From positions 2,790,001-2,854,000 of the forward strand of contig CP045205.1 of NCBI GenBank assembly GCA_009363175.1: 64,000 bases of DNA, given 5' to 3'. The position numbers and the translations under genes were made by a program. This document shows positions 17,312-26,230 of this stretch, in pieces. A model generated the notes under the pieces. The model made no database searches. It worked only from the letters and a program-made list of their open reading frames with translations, and had not been told where the DNA came from. This DNA comes from Citrobacter telavivensis (GTDB taxonomy: Bacteria; Pseudomonadota; Gammaproteobacteria; Enterobacterales; Enterobacteriaceae). Numbering within the stretch: position 1 is the stretch's first letter; every line of letters begins with the position of its first letter.

Positions 17312-18007
17312 ATGCGAATTCTGGCTATTGATACCGCCACAGAAGCCTGCTCTGTGGCTCTGTGGAACGACGGTACTCACTCTGCTCATTTTGAGCTTTG
17401 CCCACGAGAACATACTCAACGCATCCTGCCAATGGTGCAGGATATCCTTGCCGCTAACGGCACCTCTCTGACGGAACTTAATGCGCTGGCCTACGGGCGT
17501 GGACCGGGTAGTTTCACCGGTGTGCGCATTGGGATTGGCATTGCCCAGGGGCTGGCGTTAGGTGCAGACCTGCCGATGATTGGCGTCTCCACGCTGATGA
17601 CGATGGCGCAGGGCGCGTGGCGTAAAACCGGTGCTACCCGTGTCCTGGCGGCCATTGACGCGCGAATGGGTGAGGTCTACTGGGCCGAGTATCAGCGCGA
17701 TGAACATGGCGTCTGGCACGGTGAAGAGACGGAGGCCGTGTTGAAACCTGAGCAGGTGTCCGAACGTTTACAACAGCTTTCCGGTGACTGGGTGACCGTC
17801 GGGACGGGTTGGCCTGCCTGGCCTGAACTCGGTAAAGAGAGCAAATCGACGCTGCGTGACGGTGACGTCCTGCTGCCAGCGGCGGAAGATATGCTGCCGA
17901 TCGCCTGTCAGATGTTCGCCGACGGCAAAACCGTGGCGGTCGAGCACGCTGAACCGGTTTATTTACGTAACAACGTAGCCTGGAAGAAACTTCCCGGAAA
18001 AGAATGA
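17312..18007 (+). CDS. tsaB: tRNA t6A biosynthesis protein TsaB
   Basis: Scaffold/dimerisation partner of TsaD in the threonylcarbamoyl transfer that makes t6A37 in ANN-decoding tRNAs; essential in E. coli. 231 residues of the ASKHA fold. The N-terminal phosphate-1 loop region is ILAIDTATEACSVAL, and the conserved GRGPGSFTGVRIG lies at about 62-74. Same gene order (yoaA-tsaB-yeaY-fadD) as in E. coli. Confidence 0.96.
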   Translation: MRILAIDTATEACSVALWNDGTHSAHFELCPREHTQRILPMVQDILAANGTSLTELNALAYGRGPGSFTGVRIGIGIAQGLALGADLPMIGVSTLMTMAQGAWRKTGATRVLAAIDARMGEVYWAEYQRDEHGVWHGEETEAVLKPEQVSERLQQLSGDWVTVGTGWPAWPELGKESKSTLRDGDVLLPAAEDMLPIACQMFADGKTVAVEHAEPVYLRNNVAWKKLPGKE

Positions 18008-18065
18008 ATCTCAGTAGCATGACCAGTAAAAACCGGGTCAATGCGCTGAGAAAAGGAGTCGCAGT

Positions 18066-18650
18066 ATGGCGGTTCAAAAACAAGTTGTTAAAGGCCTGCT
18101 CGCGGGAGCGATTGCGCTCATGTTGAGCGGGTGCGTCACGGTTCCGGATGCGATTAAGGGCTCCAGCCCCACGCCACAAGACGATCTGGTACGAGTGATG
18201 AATGCCCCGCAACTGTACGTGGGTCAGGAAGCGCGCTTTGGCGGCAAAGTGGTGGACATTCAAAACCAGCAGGGGAAAACCCGGCTGGAAATTGCGACCG
18301 TTCCGCTCGATAGCGGTGCGCGCCCCATTCTGGGCGAACCCTCGCGCGGGCGTATTTACGCCAATGTGAATGGGTTCCTTGATCCGGTCGATTTCCGGGG
18401 GCAACTGGTGACCGTTGTGGGACCGATTACCGGTACCGTCGAAGGCAAAGTGGGTAATACGCCGTACAAATTCATGACGATGGACGTGTCGGGTTACAAG
18501 CGCTGGCGGCTTGCTCAGCAGGTGGTGATGCCACCGCAACCGATCGACCCATGGTTCTACGGCGGGAGAAGAGGCTGGCCGTATGGCTATGGCGGTTGGG
18601 GATGGTATAACCCGGGCCCAGCACAGGTTCAAACGATAGTCACAGAGTAA
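18066..18650 (+). CDS. yeaY: Slp-family outer-membrane lipoprotein YeaY
   Basis: 194-residue lipoprotein: basic N-terminus, hydrophobic stretch and lipobox LSGC with lipidated C23. The Slp domain follows, with a Pro/Gly/Tyr/Trp-rich tail (about 160-185). Function unknown; E. coli yeaY is sigma-E controlled. A good terminator follows, separating it from fadD. Confidence 0.93.
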   Translation: MAVQKQVVKGLLAGAIALMLSGCVTVPDAIKGSSPTPQDDLVRVMNAPQLYVGQEARFGGKVVDIQNQQGKTRLEIATVPLDSGARPILGEPSRGRIYANVNGFLDPVDFRGQLVTVVGPITGTVEGKVGNTPYKFMTMDVSGYKRWRLAQQVVMPPQPIDPWFYGGRRGWPYGYGGWGWYNPGPAQVQTIVTE

Positions 18651-18670
18651 CGCGTTGTATTATCAGTAAA

Positions 18671-18705
18671 AGAAACAGCGGCTGGTCCGCTGTTTCTGTT
18701 TTATT
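18671..18705 (+). terminator. Intrinsic terminator after yeaY
   Basis: An 11-bp perfect stem (AGAAACAGCGG/CCGCTGTTTCT) with a short loop, then GTTTTATT. Confidence 0.85.
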
Positions 18706-18765
18706 AACGTCATAACAAAAATAAATAGTGACGCGCTTCGCAACCTTTCAGTTGAGTGATTAATA

Positions 18766-18782
18766 AACTGGTACGCTGAGTT
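18766..18782. promoter_or_regulatory. FadR operator in the fadD promoter
   Basis: AACTGGTACGCTGAGTT corresponds to the main FadR site known in front of E. coli fadD (core CTGGT at one end). FadR itself is encoded at 49127-49846. Confidence 0.7.
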
Positions 18783-18854
18783 AATATTATGTTAACGACT
18801 TGTTTATTATCTGGGGTTGAGATGACGACGAACACTCATTTTAGAGGTGATGCA

Positions 18855-20540
18855 GTGAAGAAGGTTTGGTTAAACCGTTATCCCGCGGATGTGCCTGCGG
18901 AGATCAATCCTGACCGTTATCAATCCCTGGTGGAACTGTTTGAACATGCTGTCGCGCGCTATGCCGATCAGCCGGCGTTTATGAACATGGGGGAGGTGAT
19001 GACCTTCCGCAAGCTGGAGGAGCGTAGTCGCGCCTTCTCTGCTTACCTGCAGCAGGGGCTGGGGCTGAAAAAAGGCGACCGCGTCGCGCTGATGATGCCA
19101 AACCTGCTGCAATATCCGGTGGCGCTGTTTGGCATTTTGCGCGCCGGGATGATCGTGGTGAACGTCAACCCGCTTTATACCCCGCGCGAACTGGAGCATC
19201 AGCTAAACGACAGCGGCGCGGCGGCGATTGTGATTGTCTCCAACTTCGCCCATACCCTGGAAAAAGTGGTTGATAAAACCAGCGTTAAGCACGTCATTCT
19301 GACCCGTATGGGCGACCAGCTTTCCACGGCCAAAGGCACGCTGGTGAACTTCGTTGTGAAGTACATCAAACGACTGGTGCCGAAATATCATCTGCCGGAT
19401 GCGATCTCTTTTCGCAGTGCGCTGCACGCCGGTTACCGTATGCAGTATGTGAAGCCGGAAGTGGTTTCTGCGGATCTGGCGTTTTTGCAGTACACCGGCG
19501 GGACGACCGGGGTGGCGAAAGGGGCGATGCTGACGCACCGCAACATGCTGGCTAACCTGGAGCAGGTGAAAGCCACTTACGGGCCACTTTTGCACCCGGG
19601 TAAAGAGCTGGTGGTGACCGCGCTGCCGCTGTACCACATTTTTGCCCTGACCATGAACTGCCTGCTGTTTATTGAACTGGGGGGACAGAACCTGCTTATC
19701 ACCAACCCGCGCGATATTCCGGGTCTGGTAAAAGAGCTGGCGAAGTATCCGTTTACCGCCATGACCGGCGTGAATACCTTGTTTAACGCCTTGTTGAACA
19801 ATAAAGAGTTCCAGCAGCTGGATTTCTCCTCTTTGCATCTTTCTGCGGGCGGCGGTATGCCGGTACAACAGGCGGTGGCTGAACGATGGGTTAAGCTGAC
19901 CGGACAGTATCTGCTTGAAGGCTACGGGTTGACCGAATGTGCGCCGTTGGTCAGTGTTAACCCGCACGATATTGATTATCACAGTGGCAGCATCGGCTTG
20001 CCGGTGCCGTCGACCGAAGCCAAACTGGTGGATGACGACGACAACGAAGTTTCTCCGGATCAGCCGGGTGAACTGTGCGTGAAAGGACCGCAGGTGATGC
20101 TGGGCTACTGGCAGCGTCCTGACGCGACGGATGAGATCATCAAGAACGGCTGGCTGCACACGGGCGACATCGCGGTCATGGATGATGAAGGATTCCTGCG
20201 CATTGTCGACCGTAAGAAAGATATGATTCTGGTCTCCGGCTTTAACGTTTATCCGAATGAGATAGAAGATGTGGTGATGCAGCATCCGGGGGTGCTGGAA
20301 GTGGCTGCCGTCGGCGTTCCGTCCGGCAGCAGTGGCGAAGCGGTGAAGATTTTTGTGGTGAAAAAAGAGGCTTCGCTCACTGAGGAAGCGCTGGTCACCT
20401 TCTGCCGCCGTCAGCTCACGGGCTATAAAGTCCCGAAACTGGTTGAATTCCGCGATGAACTGCCGAAATCAAACGTCGGCAAAATTTTACGTCGAGAATT
20501 GCGTGACGAAGCCCGCGCCAAAGTGGACAATAAGGGCTGA
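18855..20540 (+). CDS. fadD: Long-chain fatty acyl-CoA synthetase
   Basis: Activates imported long-chain fatty acids to acyl-CoA via acyl-AMP, a membrane-associated step coupled to FadL uptake. 561 residues of the ANL superfamily: ATP/AMP signature YTGGTTGVAKGAM (about 213-225), LEGYGLTEC (about 353-361) and the FACS region with WLHTGDIAV and VDRKKDMI (about 433-458). GTG at 18855 is chosen because GAGGT precedes it and it matches the E. coli start; the frame opens 22 codons earlier without homology. Repressed by FadR through the site upstream. Confidence 0.97.
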   Translation: MKKVWLNRYPADVPAEINPDRYQSLVELFEHAVARYADQPAFMNMGEVMTFRKLEERSRAFSAYLQQGLGLKKGDRVALMMPNLLQYPVALFGILRAGMIVVNVNPLYTPRELEHQLNDSGAAAIVIVSNFAHTLEKVVDKTSVKHVILTRMGDQLSTAKGTLVNFVVKYIKRLVPKYHLPDAISFRSALHAGYRMQYVKPEVVSADLAFLQYTGGTTGVAKGAMLTHRNMLANLEQVKATYGPLLHPGKELVVTALPLYHIFALTMNCLLFIELGGQNLLITNPRDIPGLVKELAKYPFTAMTGVNTLFNALLNNKEFQQLDFSSLHLSAGGGMPVQQAVAERWVKLTGQYLLEGYGLTECAPLVSVNPHDIDYHSGSIGLPVPSTEAKLVDDDDNEVSPDQPGELCVKGPQVMLGYWQRPDATDEIIKNGWLHTGDIAVMDDEGFLRIVDRKKDMILVSGFNVYPNEIEDVVMQHPGVLEVAAVGVPSGSSGEAVKIFVVKKEASLTEEALVTFCRRQLTGYKVPKLVEFRDELPKSNVGKILRRELRDEARAKVDNKG

Positions 20541-20559
20541 GCGTTAAGCAACACGTCAA

Positions 20560-20740
20560 ACGCCGGGTGAATCCGGCGTGAGAGTGATCGCAAACCTTGC
20601 TCCGATACCGGACAAGCAGAGATCACCTTATTAAAACCAGGAAAATCAATTTATTGATTTTCGGCTGATAACCACAAAGAAGGAAAAACCACGTTTTTTC
20701 CCTTCTTTGTCAGCAATCTGACGCCGGGTGAATCCGGCGT
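20560..20740 (+). repeat. Duplicated hairpins between fadD and rnd
   Basis: The 18-base hairpin CGCCGGGTGAATCCGGCG occurs twice, at 20561-20578 and 20722-20739. Between them an imperfect inverted repeat at about 20671-20709 (CAAAGAAGGAAAAA ... TTTTTTCCCTTCTTTG) forms another stem. The second copy is followed by eight Ts and then the rnd start region, the arrangement known for E. coli rnd, in which the U-run is needed for rnd translation. Confidence 0.8.
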
Positions 20741-20771
20741 TTTTTTTGGCGTAAACCGAAGAGAATGCAAT

Positions 20772-21899
20772 TTGAATTACCAAATGATCACCACTGACGA
20801 CGCGCTGGCAACCCTGTGCGAAGCGGTCCGTGCGTTTCCTGCGATTGCCCTGGATACTGAGTTTGTTCGTACCCGTACCTATTATCCGCAGTTGGGCCTG
20901 ATCCAGCTGTTTGACGGCGAACATGTTGCACTGATCGACCCGCACGGCATTAGCGACTGGTCGCCGCTGAAAGCGATTCTGCGCGACACCGCCATTACCA
21001 AATTTCTGCACGCGGGTAGTGAAGATCTGGAAGTCTTTCTGAATGCGTTCGGCGAACTGCCGCAACCGCTGATTGACACGCAAATCCTGGCCGCATTTTG
21101 CGGCCGCCCGCTGTCGTGGGGCTTTGCATCGATGGTGGAAGAGTACACCGGCGTGGCGCTGGATAAGAGCGAGTCGCGTACTGACTGGCTGGCGCGACCG
21201 CTGACTGAGCGTCAGTGTGAATACGCCGCAGCGGATGTCTGGTATCTGTTGCCGATTGCCGGAAAACTGATGGCGGAAACCGAGGCTGCGGGCTGGTTGT
21301 CTGCGGCGCTGGATGAGTGCCGCCTGATGCAAACGCGTCGTCAGGAAATCCTCGCGCCCGAGGACGCCTGGCGCGACATCACTAACGCCTGGCAGCTACG
21401 CACGCGCCAACTGGCCTGCCTGCAACTGCTCGCCAACTGGCGTCTGCGTAAAGCGCGTGAGCGCGATCTGGCCGTGAACTTCGTGGTTCGCGAAGAGCAT
21501 CTGTGGTCCGTGGCGCGTTATATGCCTGGCAGCATGGGCGAACTCGATAGCCTGGGGCTTTCCGGCAGTGAAATTCGCTTCCACGGTAAGACGCTGCTTT
21601 CACTGGTGGCTCAAGCGCAGGCGCTGCCGGAAGAGGCCCTGCCGGAACCGCTGCTGAATCTGATGGACATGCCGGGTTATCGTAAAGCGTTTAAGGCGAT
21701 CAAGGCGCTTGTCACGCAAGTGAGTGCGGAACATAACGTCAGCGCAGAGCTGCTGGCGTCGCGCCGTCAGATCAACCAGTTGCTCAACTGGCACTGGAAG
21801 TTAAAACCGCAGAATACAGAGCCTGAATTGATTTCTGGCTGGCGGGCGGCGTTGATGGCGACGACGCTCAACGCGTTGCTGGCAGAGTATCCGCTTTAA
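20772..21899 (+). CDS. rnd: Ribonuclease D
   Basis: 3'-5' exoribonuclease for tRNA and small RNA 3' ends. 375 residues: DEDD-type exonuclease domain with D28, E30, D85, Y151 and D155 all present, then HRDC domains (about 210-290 and 300-370). The start is UUG at 20772, as in E. coli, where the rare UUG limits expression. The stem-loop plus eight-U run ending about 24 bases upstream is also conserved. A REP-type element follows. Confidence 0.97.
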   Translation: MNYQMITTDDALATLCEAVRAFPAIALDTEFVRTRTYYPQLGLIQLFDGEHVALIDPHGISDWSPLKAILRDTAITKFLHAGSEDLEVFLNAFGELPQPLIDTQILAAFCGRPLSWGFASMVEEYTGVALDKSESRTDWLARPLTERQCEYAAADVWYLLPIAGKLMAETEAAGWLSAALDECRLMQTRRQEILAPEDAWRDITNAWQLRTRQLACLQLLANWRLRKARERDLAVNFVVREEHLWSVARYMPGSMGELDSLGLSGSEIRFHGKTLLSLVAQAQALPEEALPEPLLNLMDMPGYRKAFKAIKALVTQVSAEHNVSAELLASRRQINQLLNWHWKLKPQNTEPELISGWRAALMATTLNALLAEYPL

Positions 21900-21904
21900 T
21901 GTTT

Positions 21905-21981
21905 TTGCCGGATGGTGGCTACGCCTGATTAGGCCTACAGACTCTCAACCGTAGGCCTGATAAGCGCAGCGCCATCAGGCA
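21905..21981. repeat. REP/BIME element between rnd and dmlA
   Basis: GCCGGATGGTGGCTACGCC and a reversed partner (GATAAGCGCAGCGCCATC) flank a palindromic TAGGCCTACAG/CGTAGGCCTGA core, the usual enterobacterial paired-REP pattern. It lies between convergent genes. Confidence 0.85.
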
Positions 21982-21989
21982 TTGAACCC

Positions 21990-23069
21990 TTATATCCTCG
22001 CGCAGATCGCTTCACCGACCTGTTGTGTTGAGGCACTCCCCTGCAAATCCGGTGTTTTAGGTCCGCTGGCGATCACCTGCTCAATCGCCGCCAGAATCCC
22101 GTCGTGTGCGGCGGTGTACTTCGCATCTCCTGCGCCGAGGAAATCGAGCATCATCGCCCCAGCCCAGATAGTCGCAATCGGATTGGCGAGGTTTTTGCCA
22201 TAAATATCCGGGGCGGAACCATGTACCGGTTCGAATAACGACGGGAAAGTGCGCTCAGGGTTCAGGTTAGCCGAGGGGGCAATGCCGATGGTGCCGGTAC
22301 ACGCCGGGCCGAGATCGGAAAGAATGTCGCCAAACAGGTTCGAGGCAACCACCACATCGAAGCGCTCCGGTTGCATCACAAAGCGGGCGCAAAGAATATC
22401 AATGTGCTGCTTGTCCCAGTGGATATCGGGATAGTGCTGCGCCATAAGCTCCACGCGTTCATCCCAGAACGGCATACTGATCGCCAGACCGTTGGATTTG
22501 GTCGCTGACGTCAGCGTTTTTCGCGGACGGCTTTGAGCTAATTCAAACGCATAACGCAGAATTCGATCCACGCCCCGGCGGGTGAAAACGGATTCCTGGA
22601 TGACCACCTCATGCTCGGTGCCCGGATTAATATGTCCGCCCAGCGAAGAATATTCCCCTTCGGTGTTTTCACGCACGACGTAGAAATCAATGTCGCCCGG
22701 CTTCTTGCCGGCCAGCGGGCAGGGCACGCCGGGGAAGAGGCGAACCGGGCGCAGATTCACATACTGATCGAATTCCCGACGGAATTTTAGCAGCGAACCC
22801 CACAGGGAAATATGGTCCGGAACCGTGTCCGGCCAGCCGACGGCGCCAAAGTAAATGGCGTCAAAGGAGGATAACTGCTCGCGCCAGTCATCCGGCATCA
22901 TTTTCCCGTGCTCAAGGTAATAATCACAGCTGGCCCATTCGAACGTCTCCACGCTGAGCGACAGGTCCCAACGTCTGGCGGCCGTCTGCAAAACGCGAAT
23001 GCCTTCTGGCAGCACTTCCTTACCGATACCATCACCGGGAATCGCGGCAATACGACAGGTTTTCTTCAT
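21990..23069 (-). CDS. dmlA: D-malate dehydrogenase (decarboxylating)
   Basis: NAD- and metal-dependent oxidation of D-malate to pyruvate and CO2, allowing growth on D-malate. 359 residues of the isocitrate/isopropylmalate dehydrogenase family: IPGDGIGKEV (about 9-18), the substrate-binding block SLLKFRREFDQYVNLRPVR, the ATKSNGLAIS loop and the metal-binding ASNLFGDILSDL. ATG at 23069 gives exactly the E. coli N-terminal spacing; a GTG four codons upstream is less likely. Divergent from its activator dmlR. Confidence 0.95.
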   Translation of the reverse strand: MKKTCRIAAIPGDGIGKEVLPEGIRVLQTAARRWDLSLSVETFEWASCDYYLEHGKMMPDDWREQLSSFDAIYFGAVGWPDTVPDHISLWGSLLKFRREFDQYVNLRPVRLFPGVPCPLAGKKPGDIDFYVVRENTEGEYSSLGGHINPGTEHEVVIQESVFTRRGVDRILRYAFELAQSRPRKTLTSATKSNGLAISMPFWDERVELMAQHYPDIHWDKQHIDILCARFVMQPERFDVVVASNLFGDILSDLGPACTGTIGIAPSANLNPERTFPSLFEPVHGSAPDIYGKNLANPIATIWAGAMMLDFLGAGDAKYTAAHDGILAAIEQVIASGPKTPDLQGSASTQQVGEAICARI

Positions 23070-23118
23070 ACCAGTTCTCACTTGTAGGGTAGCGAAATTG
23101 ACTTCCTCCTTATCCTAT

Positions 23119-23140
23119 AATTGACTGATCGACAGTTAAT
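23119..23140. promoter_or_regulatory. LysR-type operator between dmlA and dmlR
   Basis: An inverted repeat ATTGACTG-n5-CAGTTAAT containing a T-n11-A core, in the 103-base divergent promoter region. Likely DmlR site. Confidence 0.55.
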
Positions 23141-23172
23141 CTCTTCAACTGGTGAAACATAAAACACAGATC

Positions 23173-24090
23173 ATGAATAATCCTCCTTTGCTGACTGATT
23201 TGCGCGTCTTTATTCTGGTCGCCCGACGGGCGGGATTTGCCGCCGTTGCCCAGGAACTGGGTGTTTCACCGGCCTATGTCAGTAAACGTATTGCGCTGCT
23301 TGAACAGAACCTGAATGTGGTTTTGCTGCACCGCACTACGCGTCGCGTCACCATTACGGAAGAGGGCGAGCGCATCTATGAATGGGCGCAGCGCATTCTG
23401 CACGATGTCGATCAGATGATGGATGAACTCTCTGATGTCCGTCAGGTTCCGCAAGGAATGTTGCGAATCATCAGTAGCTTTGGGTTTGGCCGGCAGGTTG
23501 TGGCACCTGCGCTGTCCGCACTGGCAAGGCAGTATCCGCAACTGGAGCTGCGTTTTGATGTGGAAGACCGGTTGGTGGATTTGGCCAATGAAGGCGTCGA
23601 TCTCGACATCCGCATTGGCGATGACATTGCGCCGAACCTGATCGCTCGCCGGTTGGGGACGAACTATCGAATCCTCTGCGCTTCTCCCGCGTTCCTGGCG
23701 CAGTACGGTACGCCAAAACAGCTTGCCGATCTTGCCACCTGCTCCTGCTTAGTGATCAAAGAGCGCGACCACCCCTTTGGGATCTGGCAATTGCAAAATA
23801 AAGAGGGGGAGCACGTCATTAAGGTGACCGGGCCGCTGTCATCAAATCATGGCGAAATTGTGCACCAATGGTGCCTCGACGGGCAGGGGATTGCGCTGCG
23901 CTCCTGGTGGGATGTCTGTGATAACATTGCCAGCGGTCATCTGGTGCATGTTCTGCCGGAATATTACCAGCCGGCCAATATCTGGGCGGTGTATGTTTCA
24001 CGACTGGCCACATCGGCCAAAGTGCGTATTACGGTGGAATTCTTACGCCACTATTTTGCCGAGCGCTATCCAACCTTTTCACTGAAATAA
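23173..24090 (+). CDS. dmlR: LysR-type activator of dmlA
   Basis: 305 residues: winged helix at about 8-65 (QELGVSPAYVSKRIALLE as recognition region) and a LysR substrate-binding domain at about 90-300. The ATG at 23173 matches the E. coli DmlR start; an upstream in-frame GTG at 23152 is not favoured. Known role: D-malate-responsive activation of dmlA. Confidence 0.93.
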   Translation: MNNPPLLTDLRVFILVARRAGFAAVAQELGVSPAYVSKRIALLEQNLNVVLLHRTTRRVTITEEGERIYEWAQRILHDVDQMMDELSDVRQVPQGMLRIISSFGFGRQVVAPALSALARQYPQLELRFDVEDRLVDLANEGVDLDIRIGDDIAPNLIARRLGTNYRILCASPAFLAQYGTPKQLADLATCSCLVIKERDHPFGIWQLQNKEGEHVIKVTGPLSSNHGEIVHQWCLDGQGIALRSWWDVCDNIASGHLVHVLPEYYQPANIWAVYVSRLATSAKVRITVEFLRHYFAERYPTFSLK

Positions 24091-24185
24091 AGGCGTCGGT
24101 AAAGCGCTTCCCTTGAGCAGGGGCATCCGTTAGCATATTGTTTCGCGGTTAAGCGAAAAAGTGGTTTCAGGAAGAAGAGGTTAAC

Positions 24186-24824
24186 GTGTTTGCAGAGTAT
24201 GGTGTACTGAATTATTGGACTTATCTGGTCGGGGCTATTTTTATTGTCCTCGTCCCTGGACCGAACACGATATTTGTGCTGAAAAACAGCGTCGGACGTG
24301 GAATGAAGGGCGGGTACCTTGCGGCAAGCGGCGTATTTATTGGCGATGCGGTGCTCATGTTTCTGGCGTATGCCGGGGTGGCAACGCTGATTAAAACAAC
24401 GCCAGTATTGTTTAATATCGTCCGCTATCTCGGTGCCTTTTACCTGCTTTATCTGGGCGCAAAAATCCTCTATGCCACGCTTAAAGCAAAAGGCGGCGAC
24501 GCTGCTGAAGAGGCGGTTCCCTTTGGCGCCATTTTTAAACGTGCGTTGGTGCTGAGCCTGACGAACCCGAAAGCTATTCTGTTCTATGTTTCCTTCTTTG
24601 TGCAGTTCATTGATGTGAATGCCCCACATGCGGGACTGTCATTCTTCATCTTAGCGACCACGCTTGAAGTGGTGAGCTTCTGCTACCTGAGCTTCCTGAT
24701 CGTTTCGGGGGCCTTTGTTACGCAGTACATTCGTACCAAAAAGAAACTGGCGAAGGTCGGAAACTCGCTAATCGGCCTGATTTTTGTCGGTTTCGCCGCG
24801 CGGCTGGCGACATTGCAGTCGTAA
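24186..24824 (+). CDS. leuE: Leucine exporter LeuE (LysE/RhtB family)
   Basis: Inner-membrane amino-acid exporter of 212 residues with about six helices. It has the RhtB signature VPGPNTIFVLKNSV (about 22-35) and a second conserved half TNPKAILFYVSFFVQF. E. coli LeuE exports leucine and analogues. The start codon is GTG, preceded by AGAGG. A strong terminator follows. Confidence 0.94.
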   Translation: MFAEYGVLNYWTYLVGAIFIVLVPGPNTIFVLKNSVGRGMKGGYLAASGVFIGDAVLMFLAYAGVATLIKTTPVLFNIVRYLGAFYLLYLGAKILYATLKAKGGDAAEEAVPFGAIFKRALVLSLTNPKAILFYVSFFVQFIDVNAPHAGLSFFILATTLEVVSFCYLSFLIVSGAFVTQYIRTKKKLAKVGNSLIGLIFVGFAARLATLQS

Positions 24825-24831
24825 GCCAGGA

Positions 24832-24857
24832 GGCCCGCCGCACAGGCGGGCTTTTTG
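24832..24857 (+). terminator. Intrinsic terminator after leuE
   Basis: GCCCGCC-gcaca-GGCGGGC followed by TTTTTG. Confidence 0.9.
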
Positions 24858-24910
24858 TTTCGGTATCCCAATGAATAGTCCATTTTGGCGTCCTGCAAAA
24901 AGTAACCAAT

Positions 24911-24933
24911 AAATGGTATTTAAAATGCCAGTT
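24911..24933. promoter_or_regulatory. NsrR-type operator upstream of yeaR
   Basis: A 23-base 11-1-11 inverted repeat; the left arm AAATGGTATTT and right arm AAATGCCAGTT are complementary at 9 of 11 positions. yeaR-yoaG is a known nitric-oxide/NsrR and nitrate/NarL target in E. coli. Confidence 0.65.
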
Positions 24934-25003
24934 ATGAAGCGTAACCTTTCTGGAACAGCGGTTTACTCACAATCGCATCCTACCGACTGGAAGAGGGAAG
25001 GAC

Positions 25004-25366
25004 ATGCTTCAGATTCCACAAAATCATATCCACACACGTGCCACGCCGTTCTGGAACAAAGAAACGGCACCTGCCGGAATTTTCGAACGCCATCTTGATA
25101 AAGGAACCCGACCGGGAGTGTATCCCCGTCTGTCGGTGATGCAGGGGGCGGTCAAATATCTCGGGTATGCGGATGAACACAGTCCAGAAGCGGAAACGGT
25201 GATGATCATCGAAGCGGGTCAGTTTGGTGTGTTTCCACCGGAAAAGTGGCACAACATCGAAGTGATGACCGATGACACTTATTTCAATATCGACTTTTTC
25301 GTCGCGCCAGAGGTCCTGATGGAAAGCGCGAATCAACGAAAAGTCATTCATACCGGGAAGAAATAA
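25004..25366 (+). CDS. yeaR: DUF1971 protein YeaR
   Basis: 120 residues, single cupin-like DUF1971 domain (the domain also found at the C-terminus of some TehB proteins). The conserved FPPEKWHNIE (about 77-86) suggests a metal site, but no reaction is established. First gene of yeaR-yoaG, two bases between the genes. Induced by nitrate and nitric oxide in E. coli; an NsrR-type palindrome lies 70 bases upstream. A paralogue lies at 46235-46576. Confidence 0.94.
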   Translation: MLQIPQNHIHTRATPFWNKETAPAGIFERHLDKGTRPGVYPRLSVMQGAVKYLGYADEHSPEAETVMIIEAGQFGVFPPEKWHNIEVMTDDTYFNIDFFVAPEVLMESANQRKVIHTGKK

Positions 25367-25368
25367 TC

Positions 25369-25551
25369 ATGGGCAAAGCAACCTATACCGTCACCGTGAC
25401 GAATAACAGCAACGGCGTTTCTGTCGATTACGAAACCGAAGCGCCAATGACCTTACTGGTGCCTGACGTCGCCGCCGAGGTGGTGAAAGATCTCGTCAAT
25501 ACCGTGCGCTCTTACGATACGGAAAATGAACACGACGTCTGTGGTTGGTAA
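25369..25551 (+). CDS. yoaG: YoaG small protein
   Basis: 60 residues, nearly identical to E. coli YoaG (DUF1869), a small dimeric protein of unknown function. It begins two bases after the yeaR stop, so the genes are translationally coupled. A terminator follows at 25571-25598. Confidence 0.94.
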   Translation: MGKATYTVTVTNNSNGVSVDYETEAPMTLLVPDVAAEVVKDLVNTVRSYDTENEHDVCGW

Positions 25552-25570
25552 GTGACGCCACGCAAAGAGG

Positions 25571-25598
25571 AAACCGGCTGCCATTAGCCGGTTTTTTT
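25571..25598 (+). terminator. Intrinsic terminator after yoaG
   Basis: AAACCGGCT-gccatt-AGCCGGTTT followed by a T-run. Confidence 0.9.
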
Positions 25599-25777
25599 AT
25601 GTGTCCCGAAAACGCGCTCCGCACAATGCCCGCTCTAAAATGGACGGACGTCGTCATTCTGCGCAAAAATTTACAAACAGTATATTTGCAGGATCAATAA
25701 ATGCTTACGCGCAATACGGCGAAACTTTGCGCCGCGGCGTTTTGCCAATGACTTGATCCCAGCCCTAGTTGAAATTA

Positions 25778-25793
25778 CTGTATATAAAAACAG
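25778..25793. promoter_or_regulatory. LexA (SOS) box of umuD
   Basis: CTGTATATAAAAACAG, a near-ideal LexA box within TACTGTATATAAAAACAGTA, 17 bases before the umuD ATG. It resembles the strong umuDC box of E. coli. Confidence 0.95.
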
Positions 25794-25810
25794 TATTAAA
25801 GGTGTGCATT

Positions 25811-26230
25811 ATGACGTTGTACAGACCTGCGCAATGGCGTGAAGCCATCGCCGTCCCCCTTTTCAGCGAGCGGGTTCCGTGCGGATTTCCCAGCCCGGCG
25901 ACCGATTATGTTGAGCAACGTATCGATCTCAACAAGTTACTTATTCCGCATCCCAGTTCGACCTATTTTGTGAAAGCGGCTGGCGACTCAATGATCGACG
26001 CGGGGATCGGCGATGGCGATCTGCTGGTGGTGGACAGTTCACGCACTGCCCGCCACGGGGATATCGTGATTGCGGCGGTGGAGAGGGAGTTTACGGTTAA
26101 GCGGTTGCAGTTGCGGCCCACTGTTCAGCTTAATCCTATGAATTGCGCTTATTCACCCATCATCATCGGCAGTGAGGATGCCCTGGATATCTTTGGCGTT
26201 GTGACATTTATTGTGAAAGCGGTGAGTTGA
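25811..26230 (+). CDS. umuD: DNA polymerase V accessory protein UmuD
   Basis: SOS mutagenesis protein; RecA-stimulated self-cleavage gives UmuD', which joins UmuC in polymerase V. 139 residues, the standard length. The cleavage site C24-G25, catalytic S60 (in GDSMID) and K97 are all present. AAGGTG precedes the ATG at 25811; upstream in-frame codons lie in the promoter and LexA box. Unlike the usual umuDC operon, umuC does not follow: 160 bases of non-coding DNA and a seven-gene minus-strand operon separate it from umuC at 31860. Confidence 0.95.
   Translation: MTLYRPAQWREAIAVPLFSERVPCGFPSPATDYVEQRIDLNKLLIPHPSSTYFVKAAGDSMIDAGIGDGDLLVVDSSRTARHGDIVIAAVEREFTVKRLQLRPTVQLNPMNCAYSPIIIGSEDALDIFGVVTFIVKAVS

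Noticed and set aside
17634..18632. 332-codon minus-strand frame opposite tsaB/yeaY
   Set aside because: Arg/His-rich shadow of two conserved genes; no family resemblance.
18789..18854. Longer FadD start at ATG 18789
   Set aside because: It overlaps the promoter/FadR operator region; GTG 18855 has GAGGT and matches the E. coli protein.
19203..20285. 360-codon minus-strand frame inside fadD
   Set aside because: Shadow of the fadD coding frame with low-complexity His/Arg/Gln content.
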